Shown here: piece after piece, positions 18,718 through 29,142 of the stretch
How the letters are laid out: the number at the start of each line of letters is the position of its first letter
How positions within the stretch are numbered: the stretch's first letter is position 1
Source of the DNA: Elusimicrobiota bacterium
GTDB lineage: Bacteria > CG03 > SLGR01 > JAFGSA01
DNA length: 64,000 bases
NCBI GenBank assembly: GCA_016934855.1
Contig: JAFGSA010000024.1
Location: 61,266 to 125,265, forward strand
Direction of reading: 5' to 3'
Notes under the pieces: generated by a model
Database searches by the model: none
The model's input: the letters and a program-made list of their open reading frames with translations, nothing else
What the model was told of the DNA's origin: nothing
Translations under genes and position numbers: made by a program

Positions 18718-20063
18718 GTGATTTCTCTTTCCGGTCTAATCGGCTTCCATTTACAAAGCTGCCTGGAATAATGCTCTTTTAGATCTTCGACTAATTCATC
18801 ATAGTATCTCAGAAAATATTCCGCAGGCATTTCAGTCAGGTTAACAGCCATCGAGTATATGTTCTTGTGTTTCTGATAAAAATCTTCATCGTCCCTGATA
18901 AGACCCCTGGAAAGCGCGTATTTATATATCTCGGTCCCGGGATACGGGGTGCAGAAAAACGGCACTCTCCACTGAAAATCTCCCCATGCCAGCTCTTTCA
19001 GCAGCTCGAAGGTCTTTTTCATGCTCTCTTCAGTCTCCCCTATATTTCCCACCATGCAGGGGTATTCCATGAAGATGCCTGCCCTGCGTCCAGTTTCGAT
19101 GGCCTTCCTGGTCTGCTCGACTGTGGTTCTCTTGTTCATACGGTCGAGCATTTCCTGGTCGCCGGATTCAAGGCCGACATTAAGCGTTCTGCAGCCCGCC
19201 CCATAGAGCATTTTGACAAGTTCCGGCGTGACGACATCGGCCCTGGTAGTTGCCGAAAAAGTGATATTTATATCGGCTTTTTTCAGCGCCTCGCAGAATT
19301 GACCGATCCTCTTCTTGTTAAGAGCGAAGTTCTCATCCATGAAATTGACCGTATTTACTCCGTAATTTTCTATCAGGTAGAGCAGTTTTTCGATAACAGC
19401 GTCAATTTCCTGGTACCTGGGTTTTGAAACGTTGTAGCAGAAATTACAGCTGAATGGACATCCGCGCGAAGTATCAACATCGGCTACTATGCTGCCTTCG
19501 TCCTGCGGGTAAAAATACTGCGCTGTCAAGCGCGGCATCGGAAACAGGTCATAAGCAGGCATGAGTAATCCGCTCAAATCGTCTATTATCTCTCCTTCGC
19601 CCGTATCCGATATCTGGCCGTCCTCATTCCTGTAAACTATACCCTCCACATCCGATATCGAGCCTGGATCGTTCTCGATGCAATCCATAAGGTTTGTTAC
19701 GGTCAGTTCGGCTTCTCCTTTTACCGCGATGTCAGCGCCGGTCTTCCTGAGTGCGAATTCAGGCTGCGTAGTTGCAAGAATGCCTCCGAGCACGACTTTA
19801 GCATCGCCACGGATAGCTCTTATATTGCGCACCATCTCTATCGCCAGGTCTATCTCCGGATACATGGCCGTGATGCCGAAGACCTGAGCTTGTGATTCGT
19901 ATATTCTCTTGAAGATATGCCCCGGATCGTAATGGAGGGTTTCGCAGGCCATTATATCAACTTCATGACCGGCTTTCACCAGGTACGAAGCAATATAACC
20001 CAGACCCAGCGGCATATGGGATTTTCCCCTCTTTGTATCGAGATAAATCAGCTGAATTTTCAT
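18714..20063 (-). CDS. B12-binding-domain radical SAM protein
   Basis: SRGCPFSCNFC; MPLGLGYIASYL N-terminal domain. Confidence 0.85.
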   Translation of the reverse strand: MKIQLIYLDTKRGKSHMPLGLGYIASYLVKAGHEVDIMACETLHYDPGHIFKRIYESQAQVFGITAMYPEIDLAIEMVRNIRAIRGDAKVVLGGILATTQPEFALRKTGADIAVKGEAELTVTNLMDCIENDPGSISDVEGIVYRNEDGQISDTGEGEIIDDLSGLLMPAYDLFPMPRLTAQYFYPQDEGSIVADVDTSRGCPFSCNFCYNVSKPRYQEIDAVIEKLLYLIENYGVNTVNFMDENFALNKKRIGQFCEALKKADINITFSATTRADVVTPELVKMLYGAGCRTLNVGLESGDQEMLDRMNKRTTVEQTRKAIETGRRAGIFMEYPCMVGNIGETEESMKKTFELLKELAWGDFQWRVPFFCTPYPGTEIYKYALSRGLIRDDEDFYQKHKNIYSMAVNLTEMPAEYFLRYYDELVEDLKEHYSRQLCKWKPIRPEREIT

Positions 20064-21517
20064 TGTGCCGACGGCATTTTAGTATTACTGATATAACGAT
20101 ATAAGGCTTCTCCTACTATCCTGTTCCCCAGAGAAGTCCAATGTCCGTCATATGAATAGTATAAATCTCCTGATCGTTCTTCGGCCGCTTTTTTTAATAC
20201 AGAATTTAAATCAAAATATTCGATCCCTTTTCCTGCGCAATACATCTTTATCCTTTCCTCCAGTCCTCCGAGCGGTATTATCGCATCTGCAAACATATAA
20301 CACCTTCTCCCCACTTTATTTTCGGTTTTAGATATATTCCACCCGAACGGAACTAGTGTCACGATTAACCTGATGTTCTTTTCCTTAAGTATCACGGCTA
20401 TTTTATCCAGATAACCCAGGCTCAGGTTAATATTGTTTTTTGTCCCCTCCTCCCATAATGAAACAGGACGCGACATCCTTATTATATCCTTTACGGTGTT
20501 TTTTCTCCTGTGAGGAGGCAACATTTTATTCATTTTCTTTTCAAATCCTGAAATTTCGGCCGACAGCAGAAAATCGACTTCATCCTGCGTTAATTGTTCT
20601 GTAAAATACCTCTCTTTAAAAAAGGGAATCACATTCCGGCGGATGAATCTAAAAAGCCGGATACCCGGCACGCCTCTTCCTTCCATGCTCCTGTCTGCAG
20701 GAACATTGAATTTCACGGGAATAGAATTCTCATCAAATACAGCCTTTTTCGTAAGATTCACATCTGCCCTTGAAACGTGCGGACCATGAAAATCATTCTG
20801 GCACAAGAAGAGCACAACAGTATCCGGCTCCAGGGTCAACCCTTTTTTATTAAGCCAATTCAATTCCAACAATGGACTCCAGCCGCCCATTCCGTGAGAA
20901 ATTACCTCATATCCGTTGTCAAGCATCCCCTGTAATACCTGCCCTGCTGACCCCCCATATCCTACTTCTTCAGCCTGGATAAAGGAATCACCCAGCATAA
21001 GCACCCTCCTTTTCCCTGGCTCTTTCCTTCCTATCTCAGGTCCGCGTATACTGATGCTGTTTATATGATTCACTACAGACTTCATTTTATCCGCCGCAGA
21101 AAAAGCCCTCCGGATAAATACCTGACTAGGCCTGTAATCAAAATAATATTCAGGAGAATATATATATATACTTTCTCCGTCTTCATTAATGTTGTCTTTC
21201 TGTACTCTCTTTTCAGCGATCCTGGTCATTATTTCGAGCATTATAATAAGCGCGAGTATCGAAACAGCCGCATAATAGAAGAACTGCAACTTTATTCTCT
21301 TCCTTAAAAGCACTAATACAGTGCCTGAGAACAAGAAGATCAGATTAAACATCCTTATGATAAATATATGGAGCATAGAAGAAATCCTGCCGTCAGGTGA
21401 AAACAACTCCATAAGCACCCATTCATTTAATAACGTACCGGACAATATTATAAACACACCCATTACCAGGATTACACGTTCTGTGTTCTTTGTTTTTTTA
21501 TCAGCGTTGTCTGCCAT
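20060..21517 (-). CDS. membrane-anchored SGNH/GDSL hydrolase-like protein
   Basis: VLMLGDSFIQAEEVG block I; DGHWTSLGNRIVGEAL block V; N-terminal TM helices. Confidence 0.7.
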   Translation of the reverse strand: MADNADKKTKNTERVILVMGVFIILSGTLLNEWVLMELFSPDGRISSMLHIFIIRMFNLIFLFSGTVLVLLRKRIKLQFFYYAAVSILALIIMLEIMTRIAEKRVQKDNINEDGESIYIYSPEYYFDYRPSQVFIRRAFSAADKMKSVVNHINSISIRGPEIGRKEPGKRRVLMLGDSFIQAEEVGYGGSAGQVLQGMLDNGYEVISHGMGGWSPLLELNWLNKKGLTLEPDTVVLFLCQNDFHGPHVSRADVNLTKKAVFDENSIPVKFNVPADRSMEGRGVPGIRLFRFIRRNVIPFFKERYFTEQLTQDEVDFLLSAEISGFEKKMNKMLPPHRRKNTVKDIIRMSRPVSLWEEGTKNNINLSLGYLDKIAVILKEKNIRLIVTLVPFGWNISKTENKVGRRCYMFADAIIPLGGLEERIKMYCAGKGIEYFDLNSVLKKAAEERSGDLYYSYDGHWTSLGNRIVGEALYRYISNTKMPSAQ

Positions 21518-22269
21518 TATAACTTCTTGCGGTCCTGCCTAAGAGAATCATACCACTTAACTACATCTTTAATTCCAAAGTCAGGATTCGAAGGGTAAAG
21601 ATCCCTGTATAATCCAGCTATGAATTCATATTCCTTTTCCGTATCCACCGCCAGCCTTATATCGGGCCTGCGGATATTTTCAGGGCACCGGACCGTTCCC
21701 ACTGTATATTTCTGCGGATCAGGCAGTTCATTCCTATAATAGTCATAAAAATAAAGCGTCAGGTGCTCTTTCAGCCTGGTGTTGCCCTCATCTCTCCATA
21801 TTTCCTCCAGGATATCCATACTGAACACCTCCGCACCGATACCTTCCGGGTAGCCGTTTCCCATGATATTGCAGAGATTTGATGAGAAATCATTCCCGTT
21901 ATCCAGATGATGTTTTATCATCCTGTCTATCTCGCCTGGCTCGGGGACAGGATTATCAGCAGGGAACCTGACTATAACATCCGCATCATATGCCTTGGCG
22001 GCAAGGTATATTCTGTCTACAACATCATTCTCGGAACCGCGGTATAAACCCGTATTGTATTCCGCCGCAAGCCCGCTCAATCCGTCGTCAGCCGCCGAAT
22101 CCGTCGTAGCGAGGACGATACCGTCGGGCACCTGACACCTCTTGAGCCTTTCTATGATACGGCCGGTGAGAGGGGCTCCGGACAGGTCCATCATCGACTT
22201 GCCCGGCAGGCGTTCTGAACCCATCCTGGCCTGTATTATCGTTATTATTTTACCTTTTATCTTATACAT
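21517..22269 (-). CDS. SpsF-like cytidylyltransferase family protein
   Basis: IIQARMGSERLPGKSM; VIVRFPADNPV. Confidence 0.8.
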   Translation of the reverse strand: MYKIKGKIITIIQARMGSERLPGKSMMDLSGAPLTGRIIERLKRCQVPDGIVLATTDSAADDGLSGLAAEYNTGLYRGSENDVVDRIYLAAKAYDADVIVRFPADNPVPEPGEIDRMIKHHLDNGNDFSSNLCNIMGNGYPEGIGAEVFSMDILEEIWRDEGNTRLKEHLTLYFYDYYRNELPDPQKYTVGTVRCPENIRRPDIRLAVDTEKEYEFIAGLYRDLYPSNPDFGIKDVVKWYDSLRQDRKKL

Positions 22270-23323
22270 CTCCCTTCTTTTTCACGGGGGCTATGGACAC
22301 CCGGCAGTTCCGGCACGCAAGTGTCTGGGATTCAACCGGGCCATTTACCGTACTACGTATCTCCTGCATATTCTTGCCGTTCCATATATCATAGACTGAC
22401 TCCCTGTAAACATTTCCCACTATGTTCTCGTACCAGTTACAGCAGGAGAGCGCATCCCCGTTGCCTTTTATCAGCATGCGCCTGAACGGGGCGGCGCATC
22501 TGAATCCGGACGAGACTTCTTCGTCATACAGGCGGAGAGTCTCCTCTTTCTCTTCGTAATGAGGGTTTATTCCTACACATGGATTCATAAAACTCTGTAT
22601 ACCGACGTAATCGACCCTGTCTATCCAGTAATCCGCAAACTGTTCGACCTCGTCTTTATTTATCTTGTTACGCACGAACGAGACACGCGTTACGGGAAGC
22701 TGTTTTTCCATTTCCTGTTTAATTTCCAGAAAACGGTTTATCTTCTTCACGACACTATCCAGGTCGCCGCCCCTGAGTTTCGCATACGTCTCTTTCCTGA
22801 AGGCATCCAGTGAAAACATTATACGGGTCAGCCCTGATTCTACGAGCTTGTAAGAAAGATCTTCCGTAAGAAGATGGCCGTTTGTAGTTATCATGATATC
22901 TACGACATTGGCTGCCTTTATATACACAATATCATCTATTACTGATCTGCTAAGCAGGGGTTCGCAATGCGGCCCGTTAAGCGCTACCGAATACAGGTTG
23001 TGGGTGCGCCCATCATCGATTACACGCCTGAAAATATCGTCACTCAGCTTCTGTCCGGTGTTTCCCCATGAGCGCACATGTTCCTCAGGCAGGTCGTGGA
23101 TGCAGGTCCTGCATTTGAGGTTGCAGCCGAACTGCCTTTCTATATCAATATGCACTGGAAAATCCTGTGGAAGGACACATCCTGCCGCCTTGTCCCATTT
23201 CTCCCGGTATTCGCTGAATCGTCCGCCCAGTTCGCGCGCAAGAAGTTCGTTCAGATCCCCTTCCCGGGCCTTTAACCTTATTATATTGGCATCCTGCTGC
23301 TTCCAGGTTTTTTTCTCGCTCAT
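22262..23323 (-). CDS. radical SAM/SPASM-type protein
   Basis: FGCNLKCRTC; C-terminal Cys cluster CCNW...CRNC; internal start at 23323 avoids overlap with neuB. Confidence 0.8.
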   Translation of the reverse strand: MSEKKTWKQQDANIIRLKAREGDLNELLARELGGRFSEYREKWDKAAGCVLPQDFPVHIDIERQFGCNLKCRTCIHDLPEEHVRSWGNTGQKLSDDIFRRVIDDGRTHNLYSVALNGPHCEPLLSRSVIDDIVYIKAANVVDIMITTNGHLLTEDLSYKLVESGLTRIMFSLDAFRKETYAKLRGGDLDSVVKKINRFLEIKQEMEKQLPVTRVSFVRNKINKDEVEQFADYWIDRVDYVGIQSFMNPCVGINPHYEEKEETLRLYDEEVSSGFRCAAPFRRMLIKGNGDALSCCNWYENIVGNVYRESVYDIWNGKNMQEIRSTVNGPVESQTLACRNCRVSIAPVKKKGDV

Positions 23324-23357
23324 TGCATATCCCTTTCTTCTCCGCAGATACGCAGCA

Positions 23358-24206
23358 TCATTCGGCATCCTCCGCAGGACGCCAGTAACGCAGCTTATTG
23401 GCCACCTTTCGCTCTTTTTCACCGAAAACTTTTTTACCGTCTCCCAGGAGCATCGGAAGTCTTCTTATATCCCTCACTACATAATGCAGGCCGTGTTCTT
23501 CCAGAGACGCCGCCTGGTCGGAACCGTACATGGTGCGATTTACCGTTATATGACGCTCTATTGCTACAGCGCCCATGGTTACTGCAAGTACCGAAGCCAG
23601 AATACCTGTTTCATGCCCGCTGTACCCCACTTCACATTTATATCTGTCTTTTAACGTTTTAATACAAGACAGGTTAAGCTCGTCATCGGCTGCCGGATAT
23701 ACCGAAACGCAATGCATTAACACGAATGGGCATTTTTTCTTTTTAAAAACATCCACTACCCGGTCAATATCTTCCAGGGTCGACATACCGGTGGCGATAA
23801 AAGTCTTCTTCCCTTCGGCCGCGACCGCTTCGACAAACTCCATATGGGTAAGCATGGTAGAAGCTATCTTGTTATATTTGAGATTATACTGACGGAGAAA
23901 CTCAAGAGACGCGATATCCCAGGCGGAAGCGAACCATTCTATCCCTATCTCTTTGCAGTACCGGTCGATCTCGTCATATTGCTTCTTCCCGAATTCCAGC
24001 CCTTCTTTCTGAGCACGCTGGGTCGTCCCCCAGGGGCTTTCCCTGTAATGGTCCAGCATTTCTTTTGTATATACCACATCTATAGTACGTTTTTGGAACT
24101 TGACCGCGTCACAGCCGTTACGCTTTGCAATATTAATGAGCTCTTTGGCAATATTGATATCTCCGTTGTGGTTAATACCCAGTTCCGCAATGATAAATAC
24201 CGACAT
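23358..24206 (-). CDS. neuB: N-acetylneuraminate synthase family protein (NeuB-like, no SAF domain)
   Basis: FIIAELGINHNGD, DAVKFQKR, GYSGHETG, AIERHIT; ends right after the TIM barrel. Confidence 0.87.
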   Translation of the reverse strand: MSVFIIAELGINHNGDINIAKELINIAKRNGCDAVKFQKRTIDVVYTKEMLDHYRESPWGTTQRAQKEGLEFGKKQYDEIDRYCKEIGIEWFASAWDIASLEFLRQYNLKYNKIASTMLTHMEFVEAVAAEGKKTFIATGMSTLEDIDRVVDVFKKKKCPFVLMHCVSVYPAADDELNLSCIKTLKDRYKCEVGYSGHETGILASVLAVTMGAVAIERHITVNRTMYGSDQAASLEEHGLHYVVRDIRRLPMLLGDGKKVFGEKERKVANKLRYWRPAEDAE

Positions 24207-24241
24207 TTGTATACCTCCTTGCACCTGAACAGTGCCGCTTT

Positions 24242-25042
24242 TTAATATCCGGTAGGAACTCCCCAGAACTCGCACCTGGAGCATAGTTCCACTCTATTCC
24301 GCTCTCCCCTTATATGATGATCGATTATCTTCTTTCTCTTTTCCCCCGTCCATATATCTATCAAAGGCGTCTTCGTGCAGTCTCCTATCACGCCGAGACC
24401 TTTAGGATCAAACCTGACGCATATCGAAATTTTACCGTCTTTCCTGATGACCATATGATTCAAAAGGTCAAGGCATATTCCTATTTCGGGAACCGTCGGA
24501 TTTTTCGTGTATTTAAAACTCCCCATGGGTGAATGGAGTATTCTTGTCGCTATAATACAGCCGAATTTCTTATATTTTTCAACATCCACCTGCCCCAGAC
24601 ACCTGATTATCACATTCGGTTTTCCGGAACCTTTTTTCTTCAAAAACTCTTCTATTATCCCATACTGGGATTCGGCTTCTTCGTCATTTTCGAATGTCGA
24701 GATTGTCAATGTATCCAGGTTGCCTATCACTTCGTCAGCTTTTTCCATCAGAAGAATAGCGTTAGTATCCATACATCTTATCTGTTTACTGAAAAGTCTT
24801 GAAGCTTCGCCGAACCGCGGGTAAAGCAGCGGCTCTCCGTTGTTATGCAGCTGGACCACTATTCCCTCAGGAAGCTGTTTTGCTACCGATTCCACGAGGC
24901 TGTACTCCATATCACCGTAATTCATCTTTATCTTGGGGTAATCCCTGTCCACCTTCCTCCTGCCGCACATCCAGCAATTCTTATTGCACCTGCTGGTAAG
25001 TTCCACATTTACCGTCGTTAATCCGTTAAAACACCTAATCAT
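24242..25042 (-). CDS. radical SAM/SPASM-type protein
   Basis: TSRCNKNCWMC; C-terminal CSRCEFWG. Confidence 0.82.
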   Translation of the reverse strand: MIRCFNGLTTVNVELTSRCNKNCWMCGRRKVDRDYPKIKMNYGDMEYSLVESVAKQLPEGIVVQLHNNGEPLLYPRFGEASRLFSKQIRCMDTNAILLMEKADEVIGNLDTLTISTFENDEEAESQYGIIEEFLKKKGSGKPNVIIRCLGQVDVEKYKKFGCIIATRILHSPMGSFKYTKNPTVPEIGICLDLLNHMVIRKDGKISICVRFDPKGLGVIGDCTKTPLIDIWTGEKRKKIIDHHIRGERNRVELCSRCEFWGVPTGY

Positions 25043-26019
25043 TTACTGAACCTGTATGGTGTTGCTGCGGATGTCCCCTTTCCCGCATCTATTTCCTTAT
25101 TGAATTTTTTTATCTGGGCAACTATATCGACCCCGACATTTTTACCCCATTTGTCCAGTAACCGCCTTGTAGTTTTCCCCATTTTACCGTCGCCTATAGT
25201 GATCCCGTTAAGCGAAGTAACCGGGAGAAGGCAGAAAGGAGTTCCGGTCATGAATGCTTCATCTGCAGTATGGACATCGTATGGTTCTATATTATTTTCA
25301 ATACAGTCTACTTTCAATTCTCCGGCAAGCTCGAATATATATTTTCTGCTTATCCCGCGCAGTATATTCCTTCCTTCCGGCGTTATCAGCCTTCCATCTT
25401 TGACAATGAAAAAATTATCTCCGGTACCCTCGGCTATATACCCGTCGGGATCGAGTAACAGCGCCCAGTTGTTCTCGCCTTCATACTGAGATACTTCAAT
25501 GTTTGCCATCTGGTAATGAAGGCGGCTCCTGTTCTTTATCTTGGGATCCAGGAGGTTTCCCGGAATCGCCCTCTGCGAAGGTATAACCGCGTTGATGCCG
25601 TCATCAAACAGCTTCCCCATCCCGGCGACCGTCCATTTCAGCGGAAAGTCAGCTATTACCACCGTCGGCTCGATCTTCCGGTCGAAAACATGCGCATATA
25701 TACCCAGCGGGCCACGGCTCACGTTTATCATCAGCCGGTGTTCGTCGGACGCGGAAAATAACGGATCATTTTTATCTATGACCTCATAACAGGTCTTTTC
25801 CATGTCTTTCATAGATATCCCGAGCGGTATCCTCAGTATCTTTATTCCCGCATACAGTCTTTCGAGATGCTCGCTTAATTTAAACTGTTTTTTGCCGAAA
25901 GACCTCGTCATTTCAAATACCATATCTCCAAACATCAATGCCGAATCATATATAGATATATTCGCTTCCTTTTCGGGCACATATTTCCCGTTTATCCATA
26001 CTAACCTAGTATCCTTCAC
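25039..26019 (-). CDS. class IV (branched-chain/D-amino acid type) aminotransferase
   Basis: MFGDMVFEMTRSF, IAEGTGDNFFIV, LRGISRKYI, DEAFMTGT. Confidence 0.85.
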   Translation of the reverse strand: MKDTRLVWINGKYVPEKEANISIYDSALMFGDMVFEMTRSFGKKQFKLSEHLERLYAGIKILRIPLGISMKDMEKTCYEVIDKNDPLFSASDEHRLMINVSRGPLGIYAHVFDRKIEPTVVIADFPLKWTVAGMGKLFDDGINAVIPSQRAIPGNLLDPKIKNRSRLHYQMANIEVSQYEGENNWALLLDPDGYIAEGTGDNFFIVKDGRLITPEGRNILRGISRKYIFELAGELKVDCIENNIEPYDVHTADEAFMTGTPFCLLPVTSLNGITIGDGKMGKTTRRLLDKWGKNVGVDIVAQIKKFNKEIDAGKGTSAATPYRFSK

Positions 26020-26076
26020 ATCGGCCTCCTTTTCAATTTATTTTTATACTCTCAGAAGAACACTGAGTCTTATCTT

Positions 26077-27204
26077 TCATGACAGCATTCTTTCGAGTTC
26101 CTCATATGACTGTGGAAAAAGAATCTGTCCTCCCGATGCCGCGCTGAAATAATCCTTGAGTTTCGCTTTAGTGACGGTATCGGTCCATTCCAAAAGGTCC
26201 ATAAGTGATATAACTTTTACCTGCTTCATCGCTGCTGCCGTCAGTAGAGATACCGATACTACCGACAGCACCGCTTTATTTATATTGCCGAATGTGAGTT
26301 CAGCCGGTATATATGCCGGGACGTCTTCCCATGCGGCAAAATATCTACTGAATTCTCCGCGCGCGGTCTTGCTGTCGCTGCGCGCCAGCGGATGCGCTTT
26401 CATCAGTGCTTTTTCTTTTAACGCCGCGATCTCTTCGTACATCTTTTTTATTGAATCTTCTGTTATCCATATAAGCAGGTCTGAATCTATAAAAAGATAA
26501 TCGTATTCTCCATCTATAACCCTGTTGTTCCTGATGGCTTCCATCTGTATTTCAATGTGGTCTTTGTCCGCGGCCAGTTCATCTATGCCGTACTTGAGCC
26601 TGAATTTCTCTATATCCACTCCCGTCGTTACTTTCCAACCCTGGAATCCCTCATACAATACAAGGTTCAATCCGAATACCATATTTTCCATGCATTTTAT
26701 TACCACAGTATCCCTGTAGTTGAACTGCCTGGCACTGTGTTTTGTAAAAGGCCTGCATTCCGCGTCAGTAAGCCCGGGGCGGCGGTAATAAACGCGGCAT
26801 TTCTTCGAGAGTTTTTTAGCCAGATACAATTGAAAATAATCCATCACATGACTGTAGAAAATAAACGAATCATCGCGGGTTACGGCAAGTTCGCGCACAA
26901 GGACGTTCAATCTTTTTTTTGCATCGATCAGGATTTTTAAACATACGGGTATCCTGGACAGCGCTTTAGCGGATCTTATAATATTCTTTTTAAATACTTC
27001 CAAGGAAAACGGCTTCGGAATAAGAGGATACGGAAACCCCAGGTTTAATCCCCGGCGGCTTATATACTTATGCTCGATACCCATATGCCCGCACAGTTCC
27101 GTCACGGCTTTGTTGTGCGTTATTATGCATATAGGCTCTCCCTTGCTTTTCAGGTACAGAGCTACCAGAAAAGACGTATGCGCGGCGCAGAAAAAATAAT
27201 TCAT
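26077..27204 (-). CDS. putative GT-B sialyltransferase/polysialyltransferase-like protein
   Basis: LYEGFQGW, MKAHPLAR (HP motif) and VSVSLLTAA (S motif) in the bacterial sialyltransferase order; overlaps neuA. Confidence 0.5.
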   Translation of the reverse strand: MNYFFCAAHTSFLVALYLKSKGEPICIITHNKAVTELCGHMGIEHKYISRRGLNLGFPYPLIPKPFSLEVFKKNIIRSAKALSRIPVCLKILIDAKKRLNVLVRELAVTRDDSFIFYSHVMDYFQLYLAKKLSKKCRVYYRRPGLTDAECRPFTKHSARQFNYRDTVVIKCMENMVFGLNLVLYEGFQGWKVTTGVDIEKFRLKYGIDELAADKDHIEIQMEAIRNNRVIDGEYDYLFIDSDLLIWITEDSIKKMYEEIAALKEKALMKAHPLARSDSKTARGEFSRYFAAWEDVPAYIPAELTFGNINKAVLSVVSVSLLTAAAMKQVKVISLMDLLEWTDTVTKAKLKDYFSAASGGQILFPQSYEELERMLS

Positions 27205-27929
27205 CCCTTCCTCCTCGTCTTTATATCCCTGCAGCTATCCAGCAGTTTCCGGATGAAATACCATTCGCATATCTCTTCATTTTCCATATTATCTATTTCC
27301 CAGGCCTGCCAGAATTCCATCCCGTAAGTACTTATCTTCCCCCCGAGCCTGTTTTTATATTCGAACAAGATTTCCGGTTTAAATACGTAGATCGAACCGT
27401 TTTCGACATACTGCGCCTTTCGGTCCTGCCGTCTGCCGCGGTTCCTGTAATCATAATTGAAACTGCGGTAAATCCCGTCCTTTTCCTCCCATATCAGGAA
27501 ATCATCGAGCTTGGCGGAAGAAAAAAGCGAATCCGCCCCGGCTTTAATTAACTTTTCAACGGCATTGTCTATGTCGGACAGATATCTCAGAGGGGATGTA
27601 GCCTGAAGGAACACGACCAGGTCTATCTTGTCGGCGGTCTTTATATTCCCCAGGGCATGAATGAGCGCATCTTCCGAAGAGGCCGTATCAGAGGACAGTT
27701 CCGCGGGGCGCTCTATGGCGGACGCGCCGTAACTTTCGGAAACAGAAAGTATCTCGCTGCTGTCCGAAGTTACATATATTTCTTTTACACAGCAGCTCGA
27801 CCCGGCCTGGAGTATGGACCAGGCTATAAGCGGCTTCCCGCAGAAATCCATGATATTTTTGCCCGGGATACTTTTTGACCCTCCACGGGCCGGTATTATG
27901 GCAACAACGTTTATATCATCTTTCTTCAT
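27201..27929 (-). CDS. neuA: CMP-N-acetylneuraminate cytidylyltransferase-like
   Basis: VAIIPARGGSKSIPGKNI, LQATSPLR. Confidence 0.88.
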   Translation of the reverse strand: MKKDDINVVAIIPARGGSKSIPGKNIMDFCGKPLIAWSILQAGSSCCVKEIYVTSDSSEILSVSESYGASAIERPAELSSDTASSEDALIHALGNIKTADKIDLVVFLQATSPLRYLSDIDNAVEKLIKAGADSLFSSAKLDDFLIWEEKDGIYRSFNYDYRNRGRRQDRKAQYVENGSIYVFKPEILFEYKNRLGGKISTYGMEFWQAWEIDNMENEEICEWYFIRKLLDSCRDIKTRRKG

Positions 27930-27936
27930 TTTTTCC

Positions 27937-29142
27937 TTAGGCCGGTACGGCCCCCAGAATATCCTCTACCATTGCATCCGATTTTCCCCGCAGTATTTCC
28001 AAGGAATAACTGATCCTGGAATTATTTACGGCTTCTTTCTTAAGATTTTCCAGTCTTTGTCTGTCGATTACAAGGCTTTTAAGGACATCTGCAAGACCTT
28101 TTTCATCTTCATACGATAAATACGATGTTATGAATTCGTCCTGTATATTATACCATCCCGGTACTATTGCCGGTTTGCCGTATTTTATGGTATCCGAAAC
28201 CAGCCCTGCCGGGCCCGAGTATGAATATATCTCCCTCTTTCCTCTCGCCCCGCAGTACATGTGCATCGGAGATATTATAACGTCTGCCCTGCGGAACGCT
28301 TCGTCAAACTGGCCGGGAGACAGGTATGCGCTGTAATATGTGATGCTGTAGCCCCGGCTTTTCAGCTCCTCGCAAAAAGAGACTACCTTTTCTCCGTATT
28401 CGCCTACCGGCCGACCCAGAAGACACAATTCCACTTCATTCTTATATTCGCTCAGGTACTTCTCAAAAACCCGCAGGACGAGCAGATAGTCTCTTCTTAT
28501 GTCTTGTATCATGCCCGGCACGACGAACTTTATCCGTCCGGAAAGCCCGTCAAGTCTGCCTTCGAAGGCCGCGTGCGATAGCGCATATATCTTTTTCCTG
28601 TATCCCGTATTTTCAGCCAGCCATTTTTGCACGCCCGAATCTATAGTATATAGGGCCTCGCTCTGCCGGACAAATATCCAGGTCCTCATAGCTATTAACA
28701 CATATGACAGGATCGTTCGTATATCACCCAATCTTCGCGTTCTGACAGCCGCACGCAGAGCGTTGCCCAGAAGACGCATGGGCATCAGATAAAATATCCC
28801 CTGCGGCACCCATAAAAGCAGCCTGCATTTCGGCCAGAAGAACCAGTACACGAGATCCTTATCCAGGGACCTGATATTAAGAAGATCAATACGCTCGCTG
28901 CAGATCCGCTCTGCCCTTTTCATAAAATCCTTTTTTTTCTCATCTTTGCCCATGACGATCCACTCAAAGGAATGCCGTTCTTCTCCGAGGATTTCCCGTG
29001 CCTGCTCGTATATCCTGTCTATCGTGAACACCGTAACGCTTGTCTTATCGGTCTTTATCACGCGGCACATCTCAAGAAGCCCGTGATTGACGGCGTTTAT
29101 CTCTATGATACCCAACCTGTAAATATGCCCGTTCATCGTCAT
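27937..29142 (-). CDS. glycosyltransferase-like protein (GT-B)
   Basis: C-terminal FRRADVIISPMH...YGKPAIVPGWY resembles a GT-B donor domain. Confidence 0.5.
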   Translation of the reverse strand: MTMNGHIYRLGIIEINAVNHGLLEMCRVIKTDKTSVTVFTIDRIYEQAREILGEERHSFEWIVMGKDEKKKDFMKRAERICSERIDLLNIRSLDKDLVYWFFWPKCRLLLWVPQGIFYLMPMRLLGNALRAAVRTRRLGDIRTILSYVLIAMRTWIFVRQSEALYTIDSGVQKWLAENTGYRKKIYALSHAAFEGRLDGLSGRIKFVVPGMIQDIRRDYLLVLRVFEKYLSEYKNEVELCLLGRPVGEYGEKVVSFCEELKSRGYSITYYSAYLSPGQFDEAFRRADVIISPMHMYCGARGKREIYSYSGPAGLVSDTIKYGKPAIVPGWYNIQDEFITSYLSYEDEKGLADVLKSLVIDRQRLENLKKEAVNNSRISYSLEILRGKSDAMVEDILGAVPA

